Shown here: piece after piece, positions 45,893 through 55,442 of the stretch
How positions within the stretch are numbered: position 1 is the first letter of the stretch
Layout: each line of letters starts with the position of its first letter
Source: Macrococcus brunensis
Lineage (GTDB): Bacteria > Bacillota > Bacilli > Staphylococcales > Staphylococcaceae
Length of the DNA: 64,000 nucleotides
Assembly: GCF_004359615.1 (NCBI RefSeq)
Contig: NZ_SCWA01000014.1
Location: 1-64,000, forward strand
Reading direction: 5' to 3'
Position numbers and translations under genes: made by a program
The notes under the pieces: generated by a model
Database searches by the model: none
Told to the model about the DNA's origin: nothing
The model's input: the letters and a program-made list of their open reading frames with translations, nothing else

Positions 45893-47137
45893 TTATGCCC
45901 ATCCGCGGTAACGTGCAGCTTCAGCTGTACGTTTGATACCGACGATATAAGCAGCAAGTCTCATATCAATATTTCTAGTCTGCGCAAGAGAGTAGATGTT
46001 ATCGAATGCACGCACTAATTTTTCGCGTAGCTTTTCGTTTACTTCTTCTTCAGTCCAGTAATAACCTTGATTATTCTGTACCCACTCGAAGTAAGAAACC
46101 GTGACGCCACCTGCACTTGCCAGTACGTCCGGAACAAGCAGAATGCCGCGTTCAGTCAGGATTTTAGTCGCTTCCATCGTTGTCGGGCCATTAGCCGCTT
46201 CTACAACGATTTCCGCTTTAATATCATGTGCATTGTCTTCTGTAATCTGGTTAGAGATTGCAGCCGGCACTAAGATATCGCAGTCCAGTTCAAATAATTC
46301 TTTGTTTGAGATAGTATCTTCGAATAAATTAGTGACTGTTCCGAAGCTGTCACGACGATCGAGTAAATAATCAATGTCTAATCCATTTGGGTCGTGAAGT
46401 GCCCCGTGTGCATCTGAGATTGCAATGACTTTAGCACCTGCATCGTAAAGGAATTTCGCTAAGAAGCTACCTGCGTTACCAAACCCTTGGATAACAACAC
46501 GTGAATCCTTAATCGTTTTACCTCGACGTTTAGCTGCTTCTTCAATCGCGATGACTACACCAAGTGCTGTAGAACGGTCACGACCTTGAGAACCACCCAG
46601 TACAATCGGCTTCCCTGTAATAAATCCTGGTGAGTTGAACTCATCCATTTTGCTGTATTCATCCATCATCCACGCCATGATCTGTGAGTTAGTGAAGACG
46701 TCTGGCGCTGGAATATCTTTAGTCGGTCCTACAATCTGTGAAATCGCGCGGACATAACCACGTGATAAACGTTCTACCTCATGAATACTCATCTGACGAG
46801 GATCACAGACGATACCGCCTTTACCCCCACCATAAGGTAAGTCGACGATACCACACTTCAATGTCATCCACATTGATAATGCTTTTACTTCATCTTCATC
46901 TACGTCAGGGTGGAAACGTACGCCCCCTTTAGTGGGACCTACAGCATCATTATGCTGCGCACGGTAACCAGTGAAAGTTTTCACTGTCCCATCATCCATA
47001 CGGACCGGTATACGTACTGTTAATAAACGCATCGGTTCCTTCACTAATTCGTACATTCCCTCATCAAAACCTAATTTATCAAGTGCATCTTTTATGATGA
47101 TCTGTGATGATTTTACTAAGTTTTCGTGCTCTGCCAT
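45893..47137 (-). CDS. gudB: NAD-specific glutamate dehydrogenase
   Basis: Converts glutamate to 2-oxoglutarate and ammonia, linking amino-acid catabolism to the TCA cycle. The 414-residue protein has the active-site lysine region PYGGGKGGIVCDP (near 105), the glutamate-binding GPTKGGVRFHP, and an NAD fold GFGNAGSFLAKF (near 220). A cre site lies 86-99 bp upstream (47223-47236), suggesting CcpA repression as in S. aureus. It is downstream of rocD. Confidence 0.96.
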   Translation of the reverse strand: MAEHENLVKSSQIIIKDALDKLGFDEGMYELVKEPMRLLTVRIPVRMDDGTVKTFTGYRAQHNDAVGPTKGGVRFHPDVDEDEVKALSMWMTLKCGIVDLPYGGGKGGIVCDPRQMSIHEVERLSRGYVRAISQIVGPTKDIPAPDVFTNSQIMAWMMDEYSKMDEFNSPGFITGKPIVLGGSQGRDRSTALGVVIAIEEAAKRRGKTIKDSRVVIQGFGNAGSFLAKFLYDAGAKVIAISDAHGALHDPNGLDIDYLLDRRDSFGTVTNLFEDTISNKELFELDCDILVPAAISNQITEDNAHDIKAEIVVEAANGPTTMEATKILTERGILLVPDVLASAGGVTVSYFEWVQNNQGYYWTEEEVNEKLREKLVRAFDNIYSLAQTRNIDMRLAAYIVGIKRTAEAARYRGWA

Positions 47138-47222
47138 ATCCTCTTCGCCTCTTTTTCAATACTTTAGTTCTCAATTATTGTAACATATTTAATTCACAAT
47201 AAAAGGCTTAACTCATATTTTT

Positions 47223-47236
47223 TGAAAACGCTACCA
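47223..47236. promoter_or_regulatory. cre (CcpA) site upstream of gudB
   Basis: TGAAAACGCTACCA matches the cre consensus TGWAANCGNTNWCA at all but one position. It sits 2 bp past the rocD stop and about 86 bp before the gudB ATG. It could block gudB transcription or read-through from rocD under good carbon supply. Confidence 0.7.
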
Positions 47237-47238
47237 AC

Positions 47239-48432
47239 CTATTTAGCAAATACTTGTTTCACGCGTTCTAACGCCCAGTCAAGTTCTTCTTTAGAAATGA
47301 TAAGAGGTGGTGCAAAACGGATCACTGTGTCATGTGTTTCTTTACATAAGAGACCTAGTTCTTTCAACTGTTCACAGTATGGACGAGCATTTTCAGTTAA
47401 TTCAACACCGATGAAGAGTCCTTTACCGCGTACTTCTTTAATGATTGGATTATCAATTTTCTGAAGTTCTGCTTTGAAGTATTCACCCAGTTCAAGTGAA
47501 CGCTCAGATAATTTTTCATCAACTAAGACATCAAGTGCTGCGATAGAAACGGCACAAGCAAGTGGATTACCACCGAATGTAGAACCGTGTGATCCCGCAT
47601 TGAAGACTTCAAGGATTTCTTTGTCAGCTAATACACATGAAATCGGGAAGACACCGCCGCCAAGTGCTTTACCTAAGATGTACATATCAGGCTTGACATT
47701 ATCCCAGTCCGTCGCGAAAAGTTTACCAGAACGACCAAGACCTGCCTGAATTTCATCAGCAATAAACAGAACATTATTAGCGTCACAAACTTCACGCACT
47801 TGTTTCAGGAAGCCGTCAGCAGGAATATTGATACCCGCTTCACCTTGGATAGGCTCAAGTAAAACTGCAGCTGTGTTCGGTGTAATTGCTGCTTTAATCT
47901 GTTCGATATCACCGAAGTCTACAAGCTTAAAGCCGCCAAGCAACGGGCCATAACCACGCTGATATTCTGCTTCGCTTGATAAAGAAACTGCAGCCATTGT
48001 ACGACCGTGGAAGTTACCTTTCATCGCTACGATTTCTGCCTGGTCTTTCGCTACACCTTTGACATCATATGCCCAGCGACGTGCCGCCTTAATCGCAGTC
48101 TCAACTGCTTCAGCACCTGTATTCATCGGCAGTACCATATCTTTACCTGCCAGTTTACAGATCTTTTCATACCATGGTCCGAGCTGATCACTATGGAATG
48201 CACGAGAAGTCAGTGTCACATGATCGGCCTGATCTTTTAAAGCCTGGATGATTTTTGGATGACGGTGACCTTGGTTAACTGCTGAATAAGCAGATAACAT
48301 ATCCATATATTTATTGCCTTCAGGATCTTTTACCCAGACACCTTCAGCTTCAGAAATAACGATCGGAAGTGGATGATAGTTAGGTGCGCCGTAATGATTT
48401 GTCTGTTCAATGATTTCAGTTGATTTAGTCAT
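47239..48432 (-). CDS. rocD: ornithine aminotransferase
   Basis: PLP enzyme converting ornithine plus 2-oxoglutarate to glutamate semialdehyde and glutamate. The 397-residue protein has [15 protein letters not shown] near 105, the PLP-binding [12 protein letters not shown], and the lysine region [15 protein letters not shown] near 250. It lies between rocA and gudB, so ornithine can be taken to 2-oxoglutarate by three adjacent genes. Its ribosome site AAAAGGGGAT is fully complementary to an RsaE loop, suggesting post-transcriptional repression. Confidence 0.95.
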   Translation of the reverse strand: MTKSTEIIEQTNHYGAPNYHPLPIVISEAEGVWVKDPEGNKYMDMLSAYSAVNQGHRHPKIIQALKDQADHVTLTSRAFHSDQLGPWYEKICKLAGKDMVLPMNTGAEAVETAIKAARRWAYDVKGVAKDQAEIVAMKGNFHGRTMAAVSLSSEAEYQRGYGPLLGGFKLVDFGDIEQIKAAITPNTAAVLLEPIQGEAGINIPADGFLKQVREVCDANNVLFIADEIQAGLGRSGKLFATDWDNVKPDMYILGKALGGGVFPISCVLADKEILEVFNAGSHGSTFGGNPLACAVSIAALDVLVDEKLSERSLELGEYFKAELQKIDNPIIKEVRGKGLFIGVELTENARPYCEQLKELGLLCKETHDTVIRFAPPLIISKEELDWALERVKQVFAK

Positions 48433-48452
48433 AATAATCCCCTTTTAGTAAA

Positions 48453-48488
48453 ACAGTAGTGCTCAAAAAGCACTACTGTAGTTTTTTT
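48453..48488 (-). terminator. rocA-rocD intercistronic terminator
   Basis: Perfect 10-bp stem ACAGTAGTGC / GCACTACTGT, loop TCAAAAA. The plus-strand tail is T-rich and the minus-strand tail is TTTTACT. It separates rocA from rocD, so the two may have separate transcripts or partial read-through. Confidence 0.8.
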
Positions 48489-48489
48489 A

Positions 48490-50034
48490 TTAAAGCATTT
48501 CTGATGATGTACGACCTTGCATATGAAGGACTAAGTAATCAGGACCGCCCGCTTTAGAGTCCGTACCTGACATTTTGAAGCCACCGAATGGCTGGTAACC
48601 AACGATTGCGCCTGTACAGCCACGGTTGAAGTAAAGGTTACCTACCATGAAGTCACGACGTGCTTCTTCTAAATGCTCACGGTTATTTGTGATAACAGCA
48701 CCTGTTAAACCGTAATCTGTATTGTTCGCGAATTTAATCGCTTCTGTGAAGTCTTTCGCTTTAGCGATACCGACAACAGGTCCGAAGATTTCTTCCTGCA
48801 TGATGCGGTCATCATGATTGAGTCCAACAAAGACTGTTGGATGAACGAAGTGACCTTCTTCTTCGTCTGTTGTACCACCGACAAGAAGTTCACCTTCTTG
48901 TTTACCGATTTCAATATATTCTTTGATTTTATTAAGAGAAGATTCATCGATAACTGGACCCATGAAGTGTTCATTTGTCTCAGTATTACCCACTGTTAAT
49001 TTTTCTGTCTTTTCTTTAACTTTAGCCACTACTTCATCGTAGACATCTTCAACGATGATAGCACGTGAGCAGGCTGAACATTTCTGACCAGAGAAACCAA
49101 ACGCTGATTTCACGATTGATTCAGCTGCCAGTTCAAGATCTGCTTCTGAGTCAACAACGATTGTATCTTTACCGCCCATTTCAGCGATTACACGTTTAAG
49201 GTTTAATTGACCTTCGTGTACTTTTGCAGCGCGTTCATAGATGTGGACACCTACATCACGTGAACCAGTGAATGAGATGAAACGAGTGTCAACATGGTCA
49301 ACAATGAAGTCACCGATGTCACGTGAAGAACCTGGGATAAAGTTAACAACACCTTTAGGCATACCCGCTTCTTCTAACACTTCCATGAATTTGTAAGCAA
49401 CCACTAATGTGTTTGAAGATGGTTTAAGAAGTACTGTGTTACCTGTTACAAGCGGCGCTACAGTTGTTCCTGCCATGATTGCGAACGGGAAGTTCCAAGG
49501 TGAGATAACAACACCTACACCTAATGGAATATAATCATAACGGTTGAATTCACCTGGACGGCTTTCTACTTTAACGCCGTCTTTAAGACGTAACATTTCG
49601 CGGCCATAGAACTCAAGGAAGTCGATTGCTTCTGCTGTATCAGCATCTGCTTCGTTCCAAGGTTTCCCTGCTTCTTTAATCAGAAGTGCTGAGAATTCCC
49701 ATTTGCGGCGACGGATGATTGCAGCTGCGCGGAATAATACGTCTGCACGGAATTCAGGAGAAGATTTTCTCCAAGTTTCGAATGTTTCTTTAGCGACAGC
49801 CATTGCTTTTTCAGCATGTTCTTGTGTTGCTTTAGAGATATATCCGATTGTTTCATCTTTTTTAGATGGGTTGTATGAACGAACTTTATCTTCTGTCATG
49901 ATGCGTTCGCCACCAATGATCAGTGGATAGTCCTGACCTAAGTAGTTATTAACTGTTTCAAGGCCTTTTTTCATTGCTTCCTGATTTTCTGCAACAGTAA
50001 AATCAGTAAATGGTTCGTGTTTATATGGAATCAT
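48490..50034 (-). CDS. rocA: L-glutamate gamma-semialdehyde (P5C) dehydrogenase
   Basis: Oxidises the semialdehyde from proline or ornithine breakdown to glutamate. The 514-residue aldehyde dehydrogenase has the catalytic Glu in [14 protein letters not shown] (near 290) and the catalytic Cys in [15 protein letters not shown] (near 320), with the RocA/PruA-type N-terminus. The ATG at 50034 follows AGGAGGGAC. In S. aureus rocA is, as recalled, far from rocD-gudB; here they are joined. Confidence 0.95.
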   Translation of the reverse strand: MIPYKHEPFTDFTVAENQEAMKKGLETVNNYLGQDYPLIIGGERIMTEDKVRSYNPSKKDETIGYISKATQEHAEKAMAVAKETFETWRKSSPEFRADVLFRAAAIIRRRKWEFSALLIKEAGKPWNEADADTAEAIDFLEFYGREMLRLKDGVKVESRPGEFNRYDYIPLGVGVVISPWNFPFAIMAGTTVAPLVTGNTVLLKPSSNTLVVAYKFMEVLEEAGMPKGVVNFIPGSSRDIGDFIVDHVDTRFISFTGSRDVGVHIYERAAKVHEGQLNLKRVIAEMGGKDTIVVDSEADLELAAESIVKSAFGFSGQKCSACSRAIIVEDVYDEVVAKVKEKTEKLTVGNTETNEHFMGPVIDESSLNKIKEYIEIGKQEGELLVGGTTDEEEGHFVHPTVFVGLNHDDRIMQEEIFGPVVGIAKAKDFTEAIKFANNTDYGLTGAVITNNREHLEEARRDFMVGNLYFNRGCTGAIVGYQPFGGFKMSGTDSKAGGPDYLVLHMQGRTSSEML

Positions 50035-50167
50035 TATTGTCCCTCCTAAAATTAGGTTCATAGAAAACCCTTACATCCTTAATAATGAACAAAAAGTGTC
50101 TTACTTTCAAGTCCTTTGCAATAAATTGTGAAGAAAAATATTTATGCTTATTTTAGGTTAAACATAC

Positions 50168-50201
50168 AAAAAAAGAACATGACCTATATTCAGTTATGTC
50201 C
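50168..50201 (-). terminator. terminator after the S1-domain gene
   Basis: Imperfect stem GAACATGAC / GTTATGTCC (one mismatch, one G-U) with a 9-nt loop followed on the minus strand by seven T. Confidence 0.75.
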
Positions 50202-50567
50202 TTAATATTTATCTGATTTGTTAATCCATTCTGGCAGCTTCTGCCGCAGTGATTCAAAACCAATCGTCTGTTCCTGATTGATTTCATCCAGAACAGATTT
50301 CTTTTCTTTTTTTCGTTCCTGACGTCTGAAATAGTCATTCTCTTTGAGTGTCAGATTGAGTTTACCATCAGCCGACACATCAAGTACTTTTGCCTTCACA
50401 ATCTGCCCTACTGATAAGAAGACGTTTAAATTATGGATATAATCGTTCATGACTTCTGAGATGTGAATAAGTCCTTCAACGTGGTCCAGAGTTTCTACAA
50501 ATGCACCGTACGGCTGGATTCCCGTGACTTTCACTTTGACGAACTGACCCTTGTGATATTTCGTCAT
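50202..50567 (-). CDS. S1 RNA-binding domain protein (YugI/CvfD-like)
   Basis: A 121-residue protein with one S1 OB-fold (residues 4-75: GQFVKVKVTGIQPYGAFVE, GLIHISEV, VGQIVKAKVLDV) followed by a basic linker (RRQERKKEKKS). This is the general-stress-protein-13 type. Relatives bind ribosomes or RNA and affect virulence and stress tolerance. Three ATG codons stand in a row; the third (50567) has the best spacing from GGAGGG. Confidence 0.9.
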   Translation of the reverse strand: MTKYHKGQFVKVKVTGIQPYGAFVETLDHVEGLIHISEVMNDYIHNLNVFLSVGQIVKAKVLDVSADGKLNLTLKENDYFRRQERKKEKKSVLDEINQEQTIGFESLRQKLPEWINKSDKY

Positions 50568-50583
50568 CATCATCCCTCCTTTA

Positions 50584-50620
50584 CCTCTTTAATCAATACT
50601 ATCAGTGTATCATAAAGAGG
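50584..50620 (-). promoter_or_regulatory. inverted repeat upstream of the S1-domain gene
   Basis: CCTCTTTA (50584-50591) and TAAAGAGG (50613-50620) face each other with an inner ATAC/GTAT pair. The repeat sits between the DUF1871 stop and the ribosome site of the S1 gene and contains a possible -10 (TAGTAT). It could be an operator or leader hairpin. Confidence 0.4.
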
Positions 50621-50630
50621 ACGGAAGTAA

Positions 50631-50885
50631 CTAGAGTTCGCACGTCTGGTTAAGCAGCTCGACACGGTCAAGAACCCGGTTCACGTCTGCTTCAGCTGGT
50701 GCACTATCAAACGCATAACGATAAATGGACTGAATGCCTTCAATCGTTTCTTCTCTGCTCTTTTTCTGATGAATCAGGTCCATACAGTCATAGATTTCAT
50801 GGTCACCCATCGTCGGATCTTCGAAATGCATCGGATTCCAGTCTGCAAGTAATTTATAAAGTTCGATATTAAATACTGCGTTCAT
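50631..50885 (-). CDS. DUF1871 family protein (YugE-like)
   Basis: An 84-residue acidic, mostly helical soluble protein. Its pattern LLADWNPMHFEDPTMGDHEIYDC resembles the DUF1871 family, found next to yugI-type genes in Bacillus. It starts inside the end of the preceding small membrane-protein gene (17-bp overlap) with an AAGGA site. Function unknown. Confidence 0.8.
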   Translation of the reverse strand: MNAVFNIELYKLLADWNPMHFEDPTMGDHEIYDCMDLIHQKKSREETIEGIQSIYRYAFDSAPAEADVNRVLDRVELLNQTCEL

Positions 50886-51075
50886 TTTTCAGTTCCTTGT
50901 TCTCAAGTTTTCTCAGGACATCCTGTTCGAATGCTTCCATCTTTGCTTCTTCTTTTGAAGCATGATTTCTAAAATAACGGAATGTAACGTATGCCAGTAT
51001 CATAAAAATAGCCAGTGTAATGACTGCAGGGATATATTCCATTTTATTTTCCGGAAAATATAGAAATTCCATCAT
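50869..51075 (-). CDS. small single-span membrane protein
   Basis: Not recognised by family. A 68-residue protein with one membrane helix (about 13-33, YIPAVITLAIFMILAYVTF) and a long charged C-terminal helix (about 38-68) of coiled-coil character. Two ATGs open the frame. It overlaps the DUF1871 gene, implying coupled expression. A scaffold or regulatory role would be a guess. Confidence 0.7.
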   Translation of the reverse strand: MMEFLYFPENKMEYIPAVITLAIFMILAYVTFRYFRNHASKEEAKMEAFEQDVLRKLENKELKNERSI

Positions 51076-51124
51076 GATTCATCATCTCCTAATCCCTAAA
51101 AATTATAGCACGCTATAATTAAAA

Positions 51125-51163
51125 AAAATCAATAAGTCATGAACATTTCATGACTTATTGATT
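51125..51163 (-). terminator. ppiB terminator
   Basis: Perfect 18-bp stem (AAATCAATAAGTCATGAA and its complement) with a 3-nt loop and a seven-T run on the minus strand, 9 bp past the gene. Confidence 0.93.
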
Positions 51164-51172
51164 TACTCGGGA

Positions 51173-51766
51173 TTACTTGAGGATTTCAACTTTTTCAATT
51201 GTTACATCTTCAACCGGTTTATCCTGTGGTCCTACTTTAACAGCAGCAATGGCTTCTAAAACGTCTAATCCTTCGATAACTTGACCGAAAACAGTATGTT
51301 TCTGGTCTAACCAAGGTGTACCACCTTTTTCACCGTAAGCATCAACGATTTCTTCTGGCCAGCCACCTTGCTTTAATTGTGATAACATTTGAGCTGGGAC
51401 ATCTTTCATCTGAACGATGAAGAACTGAGAACCATTTGTGTTAGGTCCAGCATTTGCCATTGACAGTGCGCCGTAAAGATTGAATGCTTCCATCGAGAAT
51501 TCATCTTCAAAAGAATCACCGTAGATGCTTTCGCCGCCCATACCTGTACCAGATGGGTCGCCACCTTGAATCATGAAATCATTGATGACGCGGTGGAAAG
51601 TAATTCCTTCGTAATAACCTTTCTCAGCAAGGCCGATAAAGTTTTCAACAGTTTTAGGAGCAAGTTCAGGGAATAACTTGATTTTCATTGTTCCCATTGA
51701 AGTTACTAAATTAACTGCGCGTTCGTTTTCTGCAATCTCAGTATTTAATTGCGGAAATTGTGTCAT
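51173..51766 (-). CDS. ppiB: cyclophilin-type peptidyl-prolyl isomerase
   Basis: Accelerates prolyl bond isomerisation in protein folding. The 197-residue cytosolic protein has the cyclophilin core [20 protein letters not shown] (near residue 60), [19 protein letters not shown] (near 110) and [14 protein letters not shown]. The ATG at 51766 follows AGGAGTG. It is divergent from kapB, as in S. aureus. Confidence 0.93.
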   Translation of the reverse strand: MTQFPQLNTEIAENERAVNLVTSMGTMKIKLFPELAPKTVENFIGLAEKGYYEGITFHRVINDFMIQGGDPSGTGMGGESIYGDSFEDEFSMEAFNLYGALSMANAGPNTNGSQFFIVQMKDVPAQMLSQLKQGGWPEEIVDAYGEKGGTPWLDQKHTVFGQVIEGLDVLEAIAAVKVGPQDKPVEDVTIEKVEILK

Positions 51767-51827
51767 GATGAACACTCCTTCGTGATATGATAATTACCAT
51801 AATATATTAACATAAAGGATGATGAAT

Positions 51828-52202
51828 ATGTATTATCAACTCCCGTTCAAAACAGGACGCTATATAGTAGAAGAGATTGGAGAACATCCGAATGGGGCAC
51901 TCGTTCAAGTCCTTGCGGTTGTCCACCACCCTAAACAAGGAGACCTGCATGCGCCTGGTGAGACCGATGTTTTCTTCCATGAACGTAAAGCGCTCGCTTT
52001 TAAAGAAAAACGCATCGTGCATCCTAATCTACTTAAACCATACGACGGAGAGGTTCCTGATTATAACTTATCACTTAAGGAAGCTGTCGGTCGTCTTGAG
52101 GAAAAACTAACAGCTGAAAATAGTGATTACAATCAGCAAGCGCTCAAAGCGTTAAGCAATCTTAAAGAAGAATATCATCATTATAACCACATTACTTTTT
52201 GA
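51828..52202 (+). CDS. kapB: kinase-associated protein B (KapB-like)
   Basis: A 124-residue protein matching the KapB family by its opening YQLPFKTGRYIVEEIGEHPNG and the segment KQGDLHAPGETDVFFHERKAL. In Bacillus KapB supports the sporulation kinase KinB; staphylococcal relatives do not sporulate, so the role here is unknown. No lipoprotein signal is seen. The third ATG (51828) has the best spacing from AAAGGA. Confidence 0.85.
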   Translation: MYYQLPFKTGRYIVEEIGEHPNGALVQVLAVVHHPKQGDLHAPGETDVFFHERKALAFKEKRIVHPNLLKPYDGEVPDYNLSLKEAVGRLEEKLTAENSDYNQQALKALSNLKEEYHHYNHITF

Positions 52203-52322
52203 CATTTTTGTGAACGTCCATTCGCTTTCTTCCTATTTAAGAACAGCGGATAATTCGTTTCCCCCTTGTATGAAGGCGACTCTTTTTTCTGTATACTGAT
52301 GACTATGCTAAGGAGGTCAAAT

Positions 52323-54692
52323 ATGCATTTGTTACAGCTCGCAGTTCTTCTGCCTTTTCTAGGTGCCGTTATCGTACCTATTATTTATTCTTATCTCAAA
52401 AGACTCCATCCAGGTTATATCGCGCTCTTGTTTCCGATGTCAGCTGCGCTTATACTGATCAGCGCAAAACTGACAGGTCAGACCGTCAGTTCATTTAACT
52501 GGATGCCGAGAGTAGGACTGAACCTCGACTTTAATCTTGATGGCTTCAGTTTTCTATTTACCATGCTGATCACAGTGATCGGTACACTCGTCGTCTTCTA
52601 TTCTATCCATTATCTCGGACGTAAAGAAGCGCTCGGTCATTTCTACTGTTATCTGATGCTCTTTATGGGTGCCATGCTCGGTGTTGTCTTAAGCGACAAT
52701 GTTCTCGCACTTTATATGTTCTGGGAACTGACCAGTATTTCGAGTTTTCTGCTCATCGCTTTCTGGAATCAGAAAGAAAAATCCATTCAGGGCGCGCTGA
52801 AATCAATGCTGATCACTGTCTTTGGGGGTCTCATGCTTCTTGGTGGTTTGATGTCACTCGTTGCCATTACACATACTTTCAGCATCCGTGAAATGTTTAC
52901 AATGCGGGAAACGATTGCTGCTTCTCCGATGTTTACGGTTGCACTGTGCTGCATCCTGCTTGCGGCCTTTACGAAATCAGCACAGTTCCCGTTCCATATC
53001 TGGCTGCCAGATGCGATGGAAGCGCCGACGCCCGTCAGTGCTTACCTGCACTCAGCGACGATGGTCAAAGCCGGGATTTATTTAGTGGCTCGCTTCACTC
53101 CTATATTTGCTGTCTCATCGCTCTGGATCTATGCGGTCACTTTTGCGGGTGCTGTGACACTCTTCTGGGCATCGTTCAATGCTGTGAAGCAGCGTGACTT
53201 AAAAGGTGTTCTCGCATACAGTACTGTCAGCCAGCTCGGACTGATGATGACCTTGCTCGGAGTAGGAGGCATCAGCCTGCATTTCCAGCATGACGAAATT
53301 TTCTATCTCAGTATCGCAGCCTGTGTCTTCCACATTTTTAACCATGCTTCATTCAAAGGCGCGCTGTTCATGGTTGTCGGTATTATCGACCATGAAACAG
53401 GGACTCGTGACTTACGTAAGCTGTCCGGTCTCTTGCAGGTGATGCCGATTACTTTTACAGCAGCAGTCATTGGTGCGCTCAGTATGGCAGGTCTGCCTCC
53501 TTTTAACGGCTTCCTGTCTAAAGAAATGTTCTTAACCAGCATGTTCGATACACGTTATACGGATTTATTCAATCCTCTGATGGTATTCGTTCTGCTGGCA
53601 CTCATTATTATCGGCAGTCTGTTCACGTTCATCTACTCAGTCAAAATGATTAAAGATGTCTTCTTCGGCGAGAGACGTGACCTGCCAAAAGAAGTACATG
53701 AAGCACCGATTATGATGCTGCTGTCACCTCTTGTCCTTGTGACTATCGTCGTGATTACCGGACTTATGCCGAATATCCTGACGCCGATAATAGAATCAGC
53801 CAGTCATGCTATCTTAAATAAACCGGTTGAACATATTCATATTGCACACTGGCATGGGTTCAATCCTGCACTGCTGACGACCCTTGTGATTATTCTTCTT
53901 GGTAGTGCCATGGTCTACTTCTATTCTAAATGGAAGCGTATCTATCAGCTTCAGCCTGAGCATGTCACTTTTAACCACCTTTATCAGGCAGCCTTGAAGA
54001 AAACTGAAACTTCTACTTATTATCTGAATCATAAAGTCATTAAATCTGGCAGCAGGTTCCATGTCATTCTCATTTTCTGCACGTTGATTATTCTGACGGC
54101 TGTCACATTCGTCCTTCAGCCGATTGATTTCGGCAAGTGGCAGCTCGCAGATATTCGTATCTATGAGATGTTTCTTGTGGCCATCATCCTGATTGCCACA
54201 GTGATGATATTAAAAGCAAAATCACGTATCTTCAGCATTATCATGCTGAGCACCATCGGTTATTCTATCGGATTATTCTTTGTCTTCTTCAATGCACCTG
54301 ACCTTGCATTGACACAGTTGACGATTGAAACGATTTCGACTGCCCTGTTTCTGATGTGTTTCTATCACCTTCCTAAACTTAAGCTTTACGGTGAGACTGC
54401 CCGCTTTAAACTGAGCAATGCACTAATCGCCATTATGACAGGTTTAGCCGTTACGGTGATAGGACTGGTCTCTTACGGTCATCGCTTCTATCCTTCAATC
54501 AATGAATACTATATTAAACACGTCTATGACCTCGCCGCAGGAAAAAATATGGTCAATGTCATACTCGTAGATTTCCGCGGTTTTGATACACTCTTCGAAT
54601 CAACGGTACTCGGTATAGCGGGCATCGGAATCTATACACTGATTAAATTACGTTACAGAAAGGATGACTCGCATGAACAAACAGAGAAATGA
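52323..54692 (+). CDS. mnhA: Mrp-type Na+/H+ antiporter subunit A
   Basis: Largest subunit of the seven-part Mrp/Mnh antiporter, related to the complex I subunits NuoL (N-terminal about 500 residues) with a C-terminal MrpA extension. The 789-residue protein has about 20 helices and the conserved HIWLPDAMEAPTPVSAYLHSATMVKAGIYL near 225, with Glu/Lys residues of the proton path. The ATG at 52323 follows AAGGAGG. It heads mnhA-G, whose genes overlap or abut. The operon gives sodium and alkali tolerance and pH homeostasis. Confidence 0.97.
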   Translation: MHLLQLAVLLPFLGAVIVPIIYSYLKRLHPGYIALLFPMSAALILISAKLTGQTVSSFNWMPRVGLNLDFNLDGFSFLFTMLITVIGTLVVFYSIHYLGRKEALGHFYCYLMLFMGAMLGVVLSDNVLALYMFWELTSISSFLLIAFWNQKEKSIQGALKSMLITVFGGLMLLGGLMSLVAITHTFSIREMFTMRETIAASPMFTVALCCILLAAFTKSAQFPFHIWLPDAMEAPTPVSAYLHSATMVKAGIYLVARFTPIFAVSSLWIYAVTFAGAVTLFWASFNAVKQRDLKGVLAYSTVSQLGLMMTLLGVGGISLHFQHDEIFYLSIAACVFHIFNHASFKGALFMVVGIIDHETGTRDLRKLSGLLQVMPITFTAAVIGALSMAGLPPFNGFLSKEMFLTSMFDTRYTDLFNPLMVFVLLALIIIGSLFTFIYSVKMIKDVFFGERRDLPKEVHEAPIMMLLSPLVLVTIVVITGLMPNILTPIIESASHAILNKPVEHIHIAHWHGFNPALLTTLVIILLGSAMVYFYSKWKRIYQLQPEHVTFNHLYQAALKKTETSTYYLNHKVIKSGSRFHVILIFCTLIILTAVTFVLQPIDFGKWQLADIRIYEMFLVAIILIATVMILKAKSRIFSIIMLSTIGYSIGLFFVFFNAPDLALTQLTIETISTALFLMCFYHLPKLKLYGETARFKLSNALIAIMTGLAVTVIGLVSYGHRFYPSINEYYIKHVYDLAAGKNMVNVILVDFRGFDTLFESTVLGIAGIGIYTLIKLRYRKDDSHEQTEK

Positions 54693-55101
54693 TGTCATTC
54701 TGCAGTTCAGCACGCTCGTCATCTTCTTTATCATCATCATGTTCAGTCTTTCAATCTTCCTGGGTGGCCATTATTCACCCGGCGGAGGATTTGTAGGCGG
54801 TCTACTTGTCTCTGGGGCGCTCCTGCTGATATTAATTGCCTATGATATTAAGACGCTGAACCAGCTTCTCCCTATTGACTTTAAAATTGTCATCGCATGG
54901 GGGTTAACATTCTGCTTTATTACACCGTTTATTGCTGTGTTAAAGGGTGATCCTTTCTTTAAACACTATTACGGTGATCTGCATCTGCCTGTATTCGGGG
55001 CGATTCACTGGCACACAGCGATGCTATTTGATTTAGGCGTCATGCTGGCTGTTATCGGTACTTGCATGACCATCATCCTGACGATTGGAGAGAACGAATA
55101 A
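54673..55101 (+). CDS. mnhB: Mrp-type Na+/H+ antiporter subunit B
   Basis: A 142-residue membrane protein with four helices. The MnhB motif [15 protein letters not shown] is near residue 35, and Lys/Asp pairs lie in the helices. The ATG overlaps the end of mnhA by 20 bp, and its stop overlaps the mnhC ATG (TAATG), so translation is coupled. Confidence 0.95.
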   Translation: MNKQRNDVILQFSTLVIFFIIIMFSLSIFLGGHYSPGGGFVGGLLVSGALLLILIAYDIKTLNQLLPIDFKIVIAWGLTFCFITPFIAVLKGDPFFKHYYGDLHLPVFGAIHWHTAMLFDLGVMLAVIGTCMTIILTIGENE

Positions 55102-55442
55102 TGGAAATAGTCATGATTATATTAGCCGGCATCTTAATTGCAGCGGCCGTTTATCTGATTCTGTCCAGAAGCCTGCTACGTGTCATTATCGGTACGTCTA
55201 TTCTGACCCATGCAGTCAATCTGCTCCTCTTGTCTATGGGTGGACTGAAAGAAGGCGCGATTCCGATCTATGGTAAAGAGATTAAACGATATGTTGATCC
55301 TATTCCTCAGGCTCTCATTCTGACGGCCATCGTTATCAGTTTCGCGATAACAGCATTTATACTCGTGCTCGCGTTCAGAAGTTACAAGGAACTGGGTACA
55401 GATAATCTGGAAGAAATGCGAGGTGTGCCAGATGAGCAATAG
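55101..55442 (+). CDS. mnhC: Mrp-type Na+/H+ antiporter subunit C
   Basis: A 113-residue NuoK-like subunit with three helices. The motif [22 protein letters not shown] is near residue 23 and [21 protein letters not shown] near 68, both typical of MnhC. It is coupled to both neighbours by start-stop overlaps. Confidence 0.95.
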   Translation: MEIVMIILAGILIAAAVYLILSRSLLRVIIGTSILTHAVNLLLLSMGGLKEGAIPIYGKEIKRYVDPIPQALILTAIVISFAITAFILVLAFRSYKELGTDNLEEMRGVPDEQ

